Of a stretch of 64,000 bases of DNA, positions 50,437-60,410 are shown in pieces. The DNA is from Manduca sexta. Taxonomy: Eukaryota; Arthropoda; Insecta; Lepidoptera; Sphingidae. The notes beneath the pieces are model-generated. The model saw nothing but the letters and a program-made list of their open reading frames with translations. It did no database searches and was not told the DNA's origin. The DNA is taken from assembly GCF_014839805.1 (NCBI RefSeq), contig NC_051137.1, positions 8,545,170 through 8,609,169 on the forward strand. The letters are read 5' to 3'. Position 1 is the first letter of the stretch. Every line of letters begins with the position of its first letter. Position numbers and translations under genes: made by a program.

Positions 50437-50680
50437 AATACGGTACGGCAGCTCTCTGAGGTCCTGGCTTCGAATCCCGGGTCGGGCAAAGTGATATTTG
50501 GGTTTTTCTGCTCAGTATCAGCCCGGAGTCTGGAATTTGTGCCCGATATGGCGATAGGCTCGCCCCCTATCACATCATGGGACGGAACACACTTGGCGAA
50601 AAGTGGGTGCCATGGTTGCGCCTCTGCATACCCCTTCGGGGATAAAAAGCGTGATGTTGTTGTGTGTAATAAAAATAATG
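50437..50680 (+). mobile_element. tRNA-derived SINE, family B, 5'-truncated
   Basis: Begins inside the tRNA-like head (acggcagctctctgaggtcc). It has B box 'ggcttcgaatcccgggtcgg' at ~50467, the body 'ctgctcagtatcagcccgga' and 'cgatatggcgataggctcgc', and ends with 'taccccttcggggataaaaa' (50631-50650), which can form a small hairpin. The 74-codon frame 50491-50715 is within it. Confidence 0.8.
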
Positions 50681-50905
50681 TAGAATTTGCTGTAATTTTT
50701 TTATATGTATTATAATTTTTGAATAGGTACTAGATAGCTTGTAAAAATAAGGTAAGCGTGCGATTTGCTCGGGGGAGCGCGTTAAACATTCATTCCTTTG
50801 TGCTGCTACGGTTTCGTAGTAGGTTACGACTGCAGCTACGCAGCATAGTACCATGTTACCATAAAAAATAATAAAGTGTTAAGTACTAAACCTGATTTTA
50901 CCTGA

Positions 50906-50950
50906 AATTATTATTTAATCTATACACCAAGTATAGATTAAATAATAATT
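50906..50950. repeat. Perfect 20-bp-arm hairpin
   Basis: Arm AATTATTATTTAATCTATAC, 5-nt loop ACCAA, then the exact reverse complement GTATAGATTAAATAATAATT. No flanking duplication or family resemblance was noticed. Confidence 0.9.
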
Positions 50951-51113
50951 ATTAAATGAGCATGTCATAATCGTTTTATTTTTTATAAAATTTTGCATAC
51001 TTGCTGTGTTCTTAGGAACATAGATTTCATTAATAAATTTATAACGCCTACACATGCAATCCATGTGTGTGTATCACCAACATAACCTTGAATCTTAACG
51101 GTATTCACCACTA

Positions 51114-51128
51114 CCCCCCCCCCCCCCC
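51114..51128 (+). repeat. C15 homopolymer
   Basis: Fifteen consecutive C, then GTTCCCCC-like sequence. Such a run is unusual in this AT-rich setting and prone to assembly length error. It creates the poly-Pro/poly-Gly frames seen on both strands. Confidence 0.9.
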
Positions 51129-54100
51129 GTTCCCCCTTTGTATCTTTTTGTCTGTCCCAGTGATTTCACCCGCGTGGTTACTTTTATTGTTTACCAAGTT
51201 CCCACCTATACTTAAATTTCTTAAGACTTTTGTGAACACCCATAAAAAATACTGCATATACGTAAAAAACCGTTCATTATTTCCATTTGTACTATCATAA
51301 TAATACATAGGTTCGTGAAAGCGCGTTCACAAACCACGAATTCATAAATACGTACTATAGTTCACATATTCAAAGCTTCTTTCGCGAGACTCCCACTTGA
51401 ATAGGGAACACTTTAATACACAGAACCGCGTTTTATGGACTAAAATACTTGTTTTTTTTGCCTAGATATTTTTATCCTCGTGGCAATTGTATTTAAGTAT
51501 GTGATTGACAACTTAAGTATTACAATTTAGGACTCTAAAACTTAAATAACTATTTATGTCAAAAACACAGACATTAAAATAGTTATTATAGAGATCGTAT
51601 AAATATTATAAGGGGACACTAACAATTTGGTTTTTTATCTTGCTTTAAAATAAAAATATCCTAAGCCATTACTATTCCGTCATATCCATATGTCTAATCA
51701 TCTTTAATTTGCCAGCCATAATATTTTTTTGTAATTAGAAATTATGGAAGTACTCATCTAGCCTAGTTTAGATATTGTCTTCAATTTGCCTTTGTTTTTT
51801 TTTATTATTGGAATAAACGACGTGTCGTGTTTGGCGCTCTTATGATGGTAAGTGAGGCGCCTTAGAGGATAGCGACCGGACAACCACCCGGGGCCTCGCG
51901 CTGTGCCTCGGAGGACCATTTTCTTACGATCTTACCGACGAAAATGTTAAAACCGGAATTATTTTTGCTCCGCCCGGGACATCGCATCATTTTTTGTTTT
52001 TGTTTTCGCCTGGCGCTTCACGTCCGTTCAGGCTTATCAACTCAGTGATACAACCACCCCATAACAATATTTTTGTATTTTGTATTACAATTTTGTATTT
52101 CTTGTGCGCACCCCAGTTTTCCCCTAAATAATTGAGTTCCAGTACTACATGTTTTGATCGATAAACCTTTCTAGGTCAATAAAGCATCCATGCCTCACTG
52201 AAGATAAGAAGATACTCCTCTAAAAATAGATTTCATATCCCTAATTTAAAAAAGTGTATCAAAATAATAAAATTCATATTATGTATATAATATCATGGAT
52301 TCGACCATTAAAATTGCCTCAAATTCCATCAATTCCATTTCCATCATTTCCGTTAAAATTGCATTTTTTTATCTTTATTCCTTTCCTTATTAAAACTTGA
52401 AAACTTCATGATTTTTTATGTATTCAATCTACTAGCTTTATACTCTACTCTACAGATTTATTAATTCGACCCAGAAGTTCCCGAGATTACCCTGTCTAAA
52501 GAAGTAAATAAATATCGATGCCCGTGTAGATACAAAAGTAGTGAGAGCAGTTTTTAAGTAAGAGCTTAATATACCTACCGGCATACTTGTCAGCTTGCAC
52601 GGTATTTCTCTTGCTTATCTTACTGCAAACGCATGCTAAGTATATCAGCATCGAATAAGGCAACCGTTTAAAGATTTCTGTATTATAAAGGAGTACCCGA
52701 GTAGACAAGCGTATAATCAACTTATTTTTATCGTCATTTATGTAAAATTAAAACTCGCGGTTTTATAAAACGTATAAGTACTTACTCGGCTCGTCGTCGG
52801 CAACATACGACAGACTTATTTGTAACTACTATTGTTCATGTTATTATGGTGTGAAATACAAGACCGCAAATGTAAGTGCAGTCTCGATAACGGAACGTTT
52901 AATTTGTAATTTCGGTAAACCAAAAGAAAGCATTCATCACGATATATTCATTTAATAAAATTATTACGTCAGGAGAAGGTAGATTATCATAATTTGTAAG
53001 AATGCCTGTGTCAATATGAGGGACTCTTGAAATTAGTTACTAGACCTAACTAGTAACTCTAACACCTATTATGTATAAGGAAAGACGGTGCATGTTTGAG
53101 AAATACTATTATAGCGATAATTTTGTCTCACCCAACGTCTTTCTACCGACTTTAATTGATATTGAAGTTGGCAACACCGGTCGCGACTCACTTGCTTAGC
53201 AATTCCCTACGGATTCCAAAGCGTCACAATATGTATATATTTATTGGATGAAGTTACGCTACTCTTCTACAAATTTGAGTTCTAATTGTCCTGTTAACAG
53301 ACTGTGTAGAAATTATAACTTATTGCATAAATCTAGTAACATTGACATATTTTTCCAAAGTAAAATGAAATTTCGGAATGCCATTTTAGAATTCCAATCA
53401 CAATCCTTACCTTCATTTTTATTGTTAATATTTTACATTCAATTTACATGTATCTAATATTTTAATCAGCTCTCTGTTTCAACATAGTCTAATTAGGATT
53501 GTAAATTTTACCTTTTCTTTCGTTATCTTCAAAATTATAATTTAATGTAAAATTTAAGTGTGTGCTTAATTTCACGCACTATATTCATTGTTTATTTTGT
53601 TTTGTATTATTTTGTCAAGTTGTTTGTGTTTCAATGCATGCCGTGTACGCCTAGTATTGTATCGACATTTAGCTTTAGATTACCATTAACGTTGTTATTG
53701 TAATGAAGTATGTGTTAATGTACGTAACGTTGGCGTTACTAAATAAATAAATAAAGTTTAAATACAAAACAAAATCTTTTCAGGAACAAAGATGAGGTCT
53801 ATTTTTTACTTGCGAGAACGCCAACAACACTAAAATATTACCTCAATTCTATCACGTGTATTTATTATAATGAGAATAAAAAATCGAAACTAAAATCCAA
53901 ATATAATCGGATTCAAGAAGCCAAAAAATTTCAAATTTCAGTTACAACTTCTGCAACTTCCCATGTTTTAATAATTTTGGGGAAACTTCTATAGAAGTTC
54001 ACTATTGCTTTTTGAGAGTTGGCAACTATATAAATGAGTTCATAATTCATTTTTATTTTTTGCATTTGCATTCATGTTGTTTTGGTGCGAGTAAATAGGT

Positions 54101-54169
54101 AATTGATTTTATTTTGTTCTTATCACTGAAGTAAATATTTAAGTATACGAGCATCAGCATCTGTAATCA
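51129..54169. other. Non-coding; unassigned GC-rich island at ~51820-52060
   Basis: The island contains 'gacgtgtcgtgtttggcgct', 'gaggcgccttagaggatagc' and 'caaccacccggggcctcgcg'. It resembles neither the SINE families above nor a coding exon in any frame. Near 53640-53758 a string ending 'ctaaataaataaataaa' looks like a LINE 3' end. TATATAAA at 54028 could be a TATA box for the next gene. Confidence 0.4.
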
Positions 54170-54796
54170 ATGCCATACATTCTGATCAGAGGTAATCTGG
54201 CATCATACGGACACAAAAACCCCTGGCGAGTGTTGGTGTCCGGTTTGAAAGGTTTGACAACAAATTACGCGCAAAGTAAAATGAGAAATTGGAAGATAAG
54301 ATAAAGTTAAACTATCCGATCTTATGCGTTTTCCTATTCTCATTTTATTGTCAATGCTATAAAATTGTCGCTGTTGCACCTCAATATTAATTGGTTGTTT
54401 ATATTTATGTAGCGGGTGATATAGAACAGCTCAAACGATTTGCCTGTGGTGGATACTGTGACGACTCCACGATTGTGTATTTGCAACACCCTTGCGTAAT
54501 CCTGAGTGCTCTCGAAGTAAGTTATCAACATAATACGGCAATTTTCTGATAGTATAAAAATGGTGAGTCATATAGTGCTAATTGATTTAACATTGCAGGT
54601 ATTGGGTTACAAAGTGGTTGCTTCTAGTTCAACAGCGGTTAAACAAGATTATAATGAATATATGTGGACTATGAGAAAAGAGTTCTCAGAGCCGGAACCT
54701 TCAATTATTGTGGAACAAGATAATATAACAAACTTTAGTAAGGAGGCTATGCATTTGGGTAATTATCAACATTCGGGCAAAGACGACGAAGTTTAA
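54170..54796 (+). CDS. GFRP (GCHFR)-like protein 1, three exons
   Basis: GFRP binds GTP cyclohydrolase I and adjusts its activity to tetrahydrobiopterin and phenylalanine levels in the cytosol; that is family knowledge. Proposed exons are 54170-54251, 54413-54516 and 54599-54796, with introns gt..ag and a product of ~127 aa. The product starts MPYILIRG like the family (MPY-hydrophobic), then GDIEQLKRF, then a strand/helix unit PCVILSALEVLGYKVVASSS ending MWTMRKEF, matching the family's C-terminal VLxxLxxxGF(R/K)V..W..(H/R)KE pattern. A ~35-residue acidic tail follows. GFRPs are usually ~84 aa, so the tail is extra. The end of exon 1 is uncertain: in-phase donors exist at 54191, 54242 and 54251. 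I chose 54251 because it keeps the first strands at a length comparable with the next gene. The M at 54560 is intronic. Family call fairly sure, exact model less so. Confidence 0.6.
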
Positions 54797-54853
54797 AAAC
54801 AATATCATTTGCATTTGAAATCTATTTGTTCAACTTTTTATATATTTGGTATA

Positions 54854-55162
54854 ATGGACTTAAAAGGAAGTCAAAATTTACAAACAAGCAATTTAGCTAA
54901 CCTGCCACTATCTGAAGAGGGTGTTGTATACATAGCTATCAAGGGATCTTTGCATGCTAATGATTGTTCAGTATTTGGACTGGGTGATGAAGAAGTGAGA
55001 GCTCTTTCCAAAAAGTTTCCAGGAACTGGTGTTGTAGTTAATGGAGTTGCCATTAAAGCCAATGTACTAGTAGCTATGAATTCTTTAGCTCAACTTGGCT
55101 ACAAGATCATTTCGAGCACTGGAGAAACTGAAATAACTTGGACCTTGCAACGGGATATTTAA
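54854..55162 (+). CDS. GFRP (GCHFR)-like protein 2, intronless
   Basis: A 102-aa protein from ATG 54854 in a single exon. After a ~20-residue leader it reads EEGVVYIAIKG, then FGLGDEEVRALSKKF (the GDE..ELM-like helix of GFRP), then IKANVLVAMNSLAQLGYKII and SSTGETEITWTLQRDI, the typical C-terminal strand with W..(L)xx(K/R)(E/D). It is more GFRP-like at its C-terminus and much shorter there than gene 1. It starts 57 nt after the stop of gene 1 and in the same frame. That spacer has no AATAAA and no other stop. Expected role: regulatory partner of GTP cyclohydrolase I or a diverged relative. The lack of introns next to an intron-containing homologue suggests tandem duplication with intron loss, or a local retrocopy. 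Confidence 0.65.
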   Translation: MDLKGSQNLQTSNLANLPLSEEGVVYIAIKGSLHANDCSVFGLGDEEVRALSKKFPGTGVVVNGVAIKANVLVAMNSLAQLGYKIISSTGETEITWTLQRDI

Positions 55163-55207
55163 AAATATTACTAACTACATTATAATCTTTGTCTAATCTT
55201 GTCAAAA

Positions 55208-56495
55208 ATGGACCACAATAATTGTGATCACTCTAATTGTACAAATGCTACTGCAACTTCTTCAGTATGCCAAACTTTATCAGAAATGGATTGGGAAAGA
55301 GGCATGTGGTATGCAGGTAAATATGAAAGTTATTTATAGTTATTGCTTAATAATTACTACTTTTTTTATTATTGCCCACAACTTTTGATAGCCCTTAAAT
55401 TGGTAAATATTAAATTCATCCTAGAAATATTTATACCTGTATCCCTCATCATATTTATCTCTTAAACCTGTATTTGTAATTAGCATTAAATTGTTTTCCA
55501 TTATTATTATTTTTTTAAAAAAAAATAGAACATAGTAAGTAAATTAAAAATATTAATTAAATCAAAACTGTTCAACAAAAGAAAACAGCATGCTTTGTCA
55601 GACTGTCAATTAAACTTACTTGAAATTATGTATTTAGATTGTAATGTGATAAGCAATATTGTTTTCAGCATTCAATGGCGATAAGGATAGAGTTCACTTA
55701 CTTATTGATAAGAGTATGAAAGTGAAAGAAGCTGTAAATGCACCAGATAATTCTGGCTATACCGCACTTCACTATGCTGCACGCAACGGACATGTTGATA
55801 TTTGTAAAACACTTTTGAGTAATGGGGCACTTATTGATAGTCAAACAAGGACAGGCAAAGCTACCCCCTTACATAAAGCTGCTGCTGCAGGTAAGGTATT
55901 AACACCTGGAACTCCATGTAATATTAATTCATTCCAAAACGCATATTTCATGTATGAAAATTCTAGTTTCATACTACTAATTATATTTTTTGTATTTTGT
56001 TTGATTACCTGATAAATAAAATGGATTACATATTAAATAATATATTAATTTGGTTATTGTTATCATTACTAATTTAGTTATTGTCACTGATTATTATTAA
56101 AATGAAGATTAAAAAATATGGTAATTATAATAACTCGTAAATGTCTTGTGTATTTCTTTTGTGGTTTAATGTAATTTAATCACTTATTATGATGTGACTA
56201 AAGATGGTATGTGTCGTTTTTGGAGTCTCAGTGGATTTTTATTGAAATCACGAAAATCACTAGGAATAAACTCACAGCTCCAATGATAATCTTACTTATT
56301 ATAGGTAAAGTGGAAGCAGTAAAGTTTCTAATTCAGTCTGGAGCAAATATTCGTTTGCAAGACATTGATGGTGAAACAGCTCTTCACAAGGCAGTGGCAA
56401 ACAAGAATTTTAACTTGGTGGATATTTTGCTGCAAGCTTGCCCAGAATTAAAGATGATTAAGGACAATAAAGGCCGTTCTGGAATTGGAAATTAA
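55208..56495 (+). CDS. Ankrd39: Ankyrin repeat domain-containing protein 39
   Basis: Exons 55208-55316, 55669-55890 and 56305-56495 join in phase 1 at both junctions (GCAG|gtaaat..ttcag|CA and GCAG|gtaagg..atag|GT), giving 173 aa; the human protein is 183. The N-terminus carries the ANKRD39 signature SVCQTLSEMDWERGMW, equivalent to VQQTLEEMDFERGIW in mammals. Four ankyrin units follow: AAFNGDKDRVHLLI (~37-65), GYTALHYAARNGHVDICKTL (~73-103), KATPLHKAAAAGKVEAVKFL (~107-136) and GETALHKAVANKNFNLVDIL (~142-171). It ends LKMIKDNKGRSG like the family, but without the last ~15 residues. Function is poorly known; it is probably a protein-interaction scaffold. It begins 45 nt after the preceding GFRP-like stop with no AATAAA between. 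The frame extensions after exon 2 and before exon 3 are intronic. Confidence 0.88.
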
Positions 56496-56730
56496 TTTAT
56501 AAAGGCTTTTGTAATAATATTTGTACACATTTCAAAGATATATGAATAATATTTGTATCACAAATTTTCACTACACATTTAATTCAAAATACTGATAAGA
56601 TAAACATGAATTTAGATATGTATATCTTAGTAGGGTGTGTCGTGATTTACAACAAATAACTTGAGCATTTCATAAACATGTTCTGCAATCAATCATCTGA
56701 TGAAGCGCGACTAGATATATTGACGTGATA

Positions 56731-56740
56731 AATAAATAAA
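56731..56740 (+). terminator. Candidate polyadenylation signal for ANKRD39
   Basis: Overlapping AATAAA at 56731-56736 and 56735-56740, ~235 nt after the stop. It is the first canonical hexamer downstream of the cluster. A T-rich region follows. Confidence 0.4.
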
Positions 56741-59135
56741 GACTAAATTCCTCCATTGCATGATTGAATATACTATTAAGAAAAGGTTCAGGAAATTGAA
56801 AAAAAACTTACTATTTTATAAAGTAGTGTTAAAAAAAATATATTTTTGGGTTACAATTTGGGTTCAATTAGTAATAAAAATTACACAAGTTTTGTTATTT
56901 GTTATTATATGCATTAATATGTAGATATTTTATATTTATGATATTCACCCTTTTCGAAATTGCATATTCAATTATTTAATCTAGATAGTTTCGGAACGCA
57001 TATTTATGCCGTTTGAGTAGTTGCGAAACATATCCAGTCCATGCCAGAGACATAATTATTCACTTTTTTACACGAGGCACTGTATCTGAAACAATTAGCA
57101 CGCTTGTAGTATACTTTGGATATTGAACGCAAAATTATTATCATATCAATACACGCAAAATGCATGTGGTATTGTCGCTTTTAGTATTGTGTTTAAATTA
57201 TGAACAAAACTTACAATAGTAGCATGTACAATGAACAGGGAAGGAAAAACTAATGATAATGTACCTTCATTTCAATAATGCTATACTTTGGACCAGACAA
57301 ATACATCAAATACAAAATGATTTCTCTATTGATAAGTGTTTACAAATTGTATTTTATTATTCGTTTTTCCTTGTTTGTAAAATTTTACTATACTTTCGTA
57401 CTTTTGTATAGTTTTTTCCCAAGTGAAAGATCCTTAATATTTTCTACAAAAATAATTTGTAATAACATTAAGTATACTACCTTTGATTGCCCCCATAGGT
57501 AGAGCACTTAACATTTAATATATTTCATGTATATTATTCCTTAAGTATGAATTATAATATTTTTTTATTTCTTTTTTTGTTTACTCAATGACCAATAAGG
57601 ATTTACTTTTTGTTTGATTTATATACCTATATTTAATTTAATTAGTTTCTAACTTTGTATAGGTATTATTCAACTAATACATTATATTTATATACATAGA
57701 CTTAGAAATTCGAAAAAATTATTGCTGTTGCATTCTTATTTATTAATATATTCTATATTTATGTTAAACAATTTTGTTATTTTTTTTATCTAAGTCAAAT
57801 GAAAGAACACCATTATCGTTCGATTTAATCTACGAAATATCAAGTACGCATCTGTCCTAGTTCCTTAACTTCGTAACTTCATATATTGGTGTATTTGTTG
57901 TACCTTACTTATAGAAATAAGAAAGTCTTGTATGCAATTGTATTGTAGTACCCAATCTCTTAAATTGCATTTCGAATACTATATTTGAAAAAGTAATGTT
58001 TGTCTGACAACATAAAGAAAAAGTTTTATTTTCACCGAACTAAAATGTGCTGCATTTATAGATTTAAAATTTGTGTGTATGGTAGAAAACGTTTTAATCT
58101 TGCTACAAGTTTGTGAAAATTAATAGGTAGGTACTTCATATTTGATGTTAACAGGTATATTTGCTAATTATATTATTGTTTTTAAGGGAATAAATGTTAA
58201 AAATGGGTACCATAAATTTTTATCGGATGTGTGTAAACACTCCTTTCAGTATTTTTTTGTTAAAAGCTATTTATTGTAAGTTGATTTAAATTTTAAATTG
58301 CTGGATGCATATTTATTTATGCAGGTCTGTGTTACATAGCTGTACCAAAAAATTATTCCATAAACTTTGAAAAAACTAAAACATTTTTTCTTTGTAATAA
58401 GATATGTTTAATGAAATAAAATTAGTTTTAATACATTAGTTTTGAAATGTATTTATTGCCGTACATTTTAAATAATATACAACTTTAATAAATGGAAAAA
58501 CAAGTATTCAGAACCTCCTCCTTTTTTGGAAGTTGCAAAACAAAAGTGAAGGGTAGTGAAGTCAGCAATGTGCGTTATCATTATAATTAACACCACGGAT
58601 AATATTTTAAAACTTAATACCTTCAGTAATTTTATTAGTTTTAAAAATGTATCAAAATACCTGTGCGTACTCACTATATATACAATATACATAATTGAAA
58701 TGTACCATCGGGCATAAAAAATTAAGTTAAAATGTTCGTGTTCGGAATTCACTCAAGCAAAACAGATAGCTATCTGTGTACTAAAATTCTTATTTTATTG
58801 CCCCAACAAAAAACTAAAATTTATTTGTATTATATTTTTTTTTATCTTTTATAGAAGGAATTGGATTCCATCCCTTCACATATATGCTATATAAGCAAGA
58901 GTACTTTCATAATGTTAACCCTATGGTTATAATTACGTGTGATTAACGTTTGATAAGGGGAATATTATTTATATACTTACTTCATTACTATTTTTGAATC
59001 TAAAATAGCTCATTGAACATTCTGTAGAAATTATTACAATATTATGTAAGAAAGATCTGTTTTCAGTAGTGGTTTTTAAGCATTGAAATGCTTTTATTGC
59101 CTTCCACTTTGTGAGCACTTTTATACTACGTATGT
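56741..59135. other. Intergenic between convergent genes, nothing coding
   Basis: Very AT-rich. 'aacctcctccttttttggaa' at 58503-58522 is a LINE 3' signature in an eroded repeat. No exon was found. Confidence 0.5.
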
Positions 59136-59333
59136 ACGGTCAGCCCCATAAGTAGCTGAAGAAATTCAAAACTTCAAATTGCCTACACCCGTAAAAACTA
59201 TTATTTGTGTGTGTACAGTAATATAAATACGTTATATTTAATTTTTGGGAGGGGATAATAAATGTTTGGAAAAACACAAAAGTGTATAGACGATTTAAAG
59301 TTTGAATTTGTTCAACAACATGTGGCTGACCGT
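59136..59333. mobile_element. TIR element, ~198 bp, ACGGTCAGCC ends
   Basis: The left end ACGGTCAGCCCCATAAG and the reverse complement of the right end ACGGTCAGCCACATGTT share 10 perfect bp. Similarity continues for ~40 bp (CTGAAGAAATTCAAA against TTGAACAAATTCAAA). The preceding base pair makes TACGGTCAGCC on the left; a decayed TA on the right is possible, which would fit Tc1/mariner. That is a guess. The 74-codon minus frame 59140-59364 is an artefact of it. Confidence 0.6.
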
Positions 59334-60367
59334 GAATGTAAAGTAAGTAGATTTTGAAACCCAAAACTAAAACTTGTAGTTTTAAAATCCTTAGGATAGA
59401 TAAGTAATTTTCACGGTCTATTGCAATAAACTTTCCATAACCGTTATCATCGGATCTACTGTGAAATTAAATCGGCCGTAGGACGTACCTACCTAATTGT
59501 ATTTATATTTAGAACAAATTGGCAATGATGCAGAGCCATCCAAAACTAATATCAAAGAAGAGGTAGGTATCATAGAAAACATGACTGAAAATATTACTTA
59601 CCTTCCTTACCCGTATTATGTATTTATTACCTTCTGTCTGACCTGTCCAAATGCTTAAACAATTAGAAATTAGAGTCATTAATAAAACTGTTACATTTAA
59701 ATATTTATGTATTTCTTGTTCTGAAAACAATACAAGTGTTTCAAGAATTTATTCTTTATACATAATATAGGTACATATAGTAATAATATGAGAACATTAA
59801 AAATAATCTGAAAATCATCATCGACTCATTGTACTTTAAAATTTGTTCACCCTGTAAATTGTAGCCATAAATTCCAACAATTTTAACTTAAAATAAAAAT
59901 CATATCATTTTATAGTAATTAGCTTTTATATTTCTCCTTTTTATCTAAGATTACCTTTCTGGTTAGACAGAATATTATTACCTAACTATACATAATGTCT
60001 TATAGCAGTAGGTACTGAATAAATACAAATTGCACATGCATAAATCAAACATTAAACGATCTTGTAGATTTAATATATTGTTATTGAAAACAATTGGTTC
60101 TATAGTAAGTAGATATTGTTTTATAAACTAATAACCTTAAACATCCACTAAGACGTTTTTATATGGAACCATTAGTATCACATATAATGTATAATCGAAA
60201 ATCAACAAATAATTTTATGTGTCACTTACATATTATATACCTTTGTACTACATATTATACTATGACTACCAAGTAATAAAAAGTAGATGGTTATAATTGT
60301 GTTTTATTGATAGTATAAATATTCGTTATTTGTGGATATTCTTAATAAATGGATGGCTATATTACTT
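59334..60367. other. Intergenic, nothing specific
   Basis: AT-rich DNA downstream of the minus-strand ASB gene. No exon or repeat was recognised. Confidence 0.45.
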
Positions 60368-60373
60368 TTTATT
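60368..60373 (-). terminator. Candidate polyadenylation signal of the ASB gene
   Basis: TTTATT on the plus strand (AATAAA on the minus strand), 38 nt after the stop at 60411. A second copy lies at 60303-60308. Confidence 0.35.
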
Positions 60374-60410
60374 ATATTGCAATTATTATAAGCACAATTT
60401 ACTATTATGT

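Noticed and set aside
54560..54598. MVSHIVLIDLTLQ as the N-terminus of the first GFRP-like protein
   Set aside because: This segment ends at a clear ttgcag acceptor, and the upstream exons give the family-typical MPYILI start.
54809..54853. TTG-initiated extension of the second GFRP-like ORF
   Set aside because: An ATG at 54854 is available and the extension has no family similarity. It matters only if readthrough occurs.
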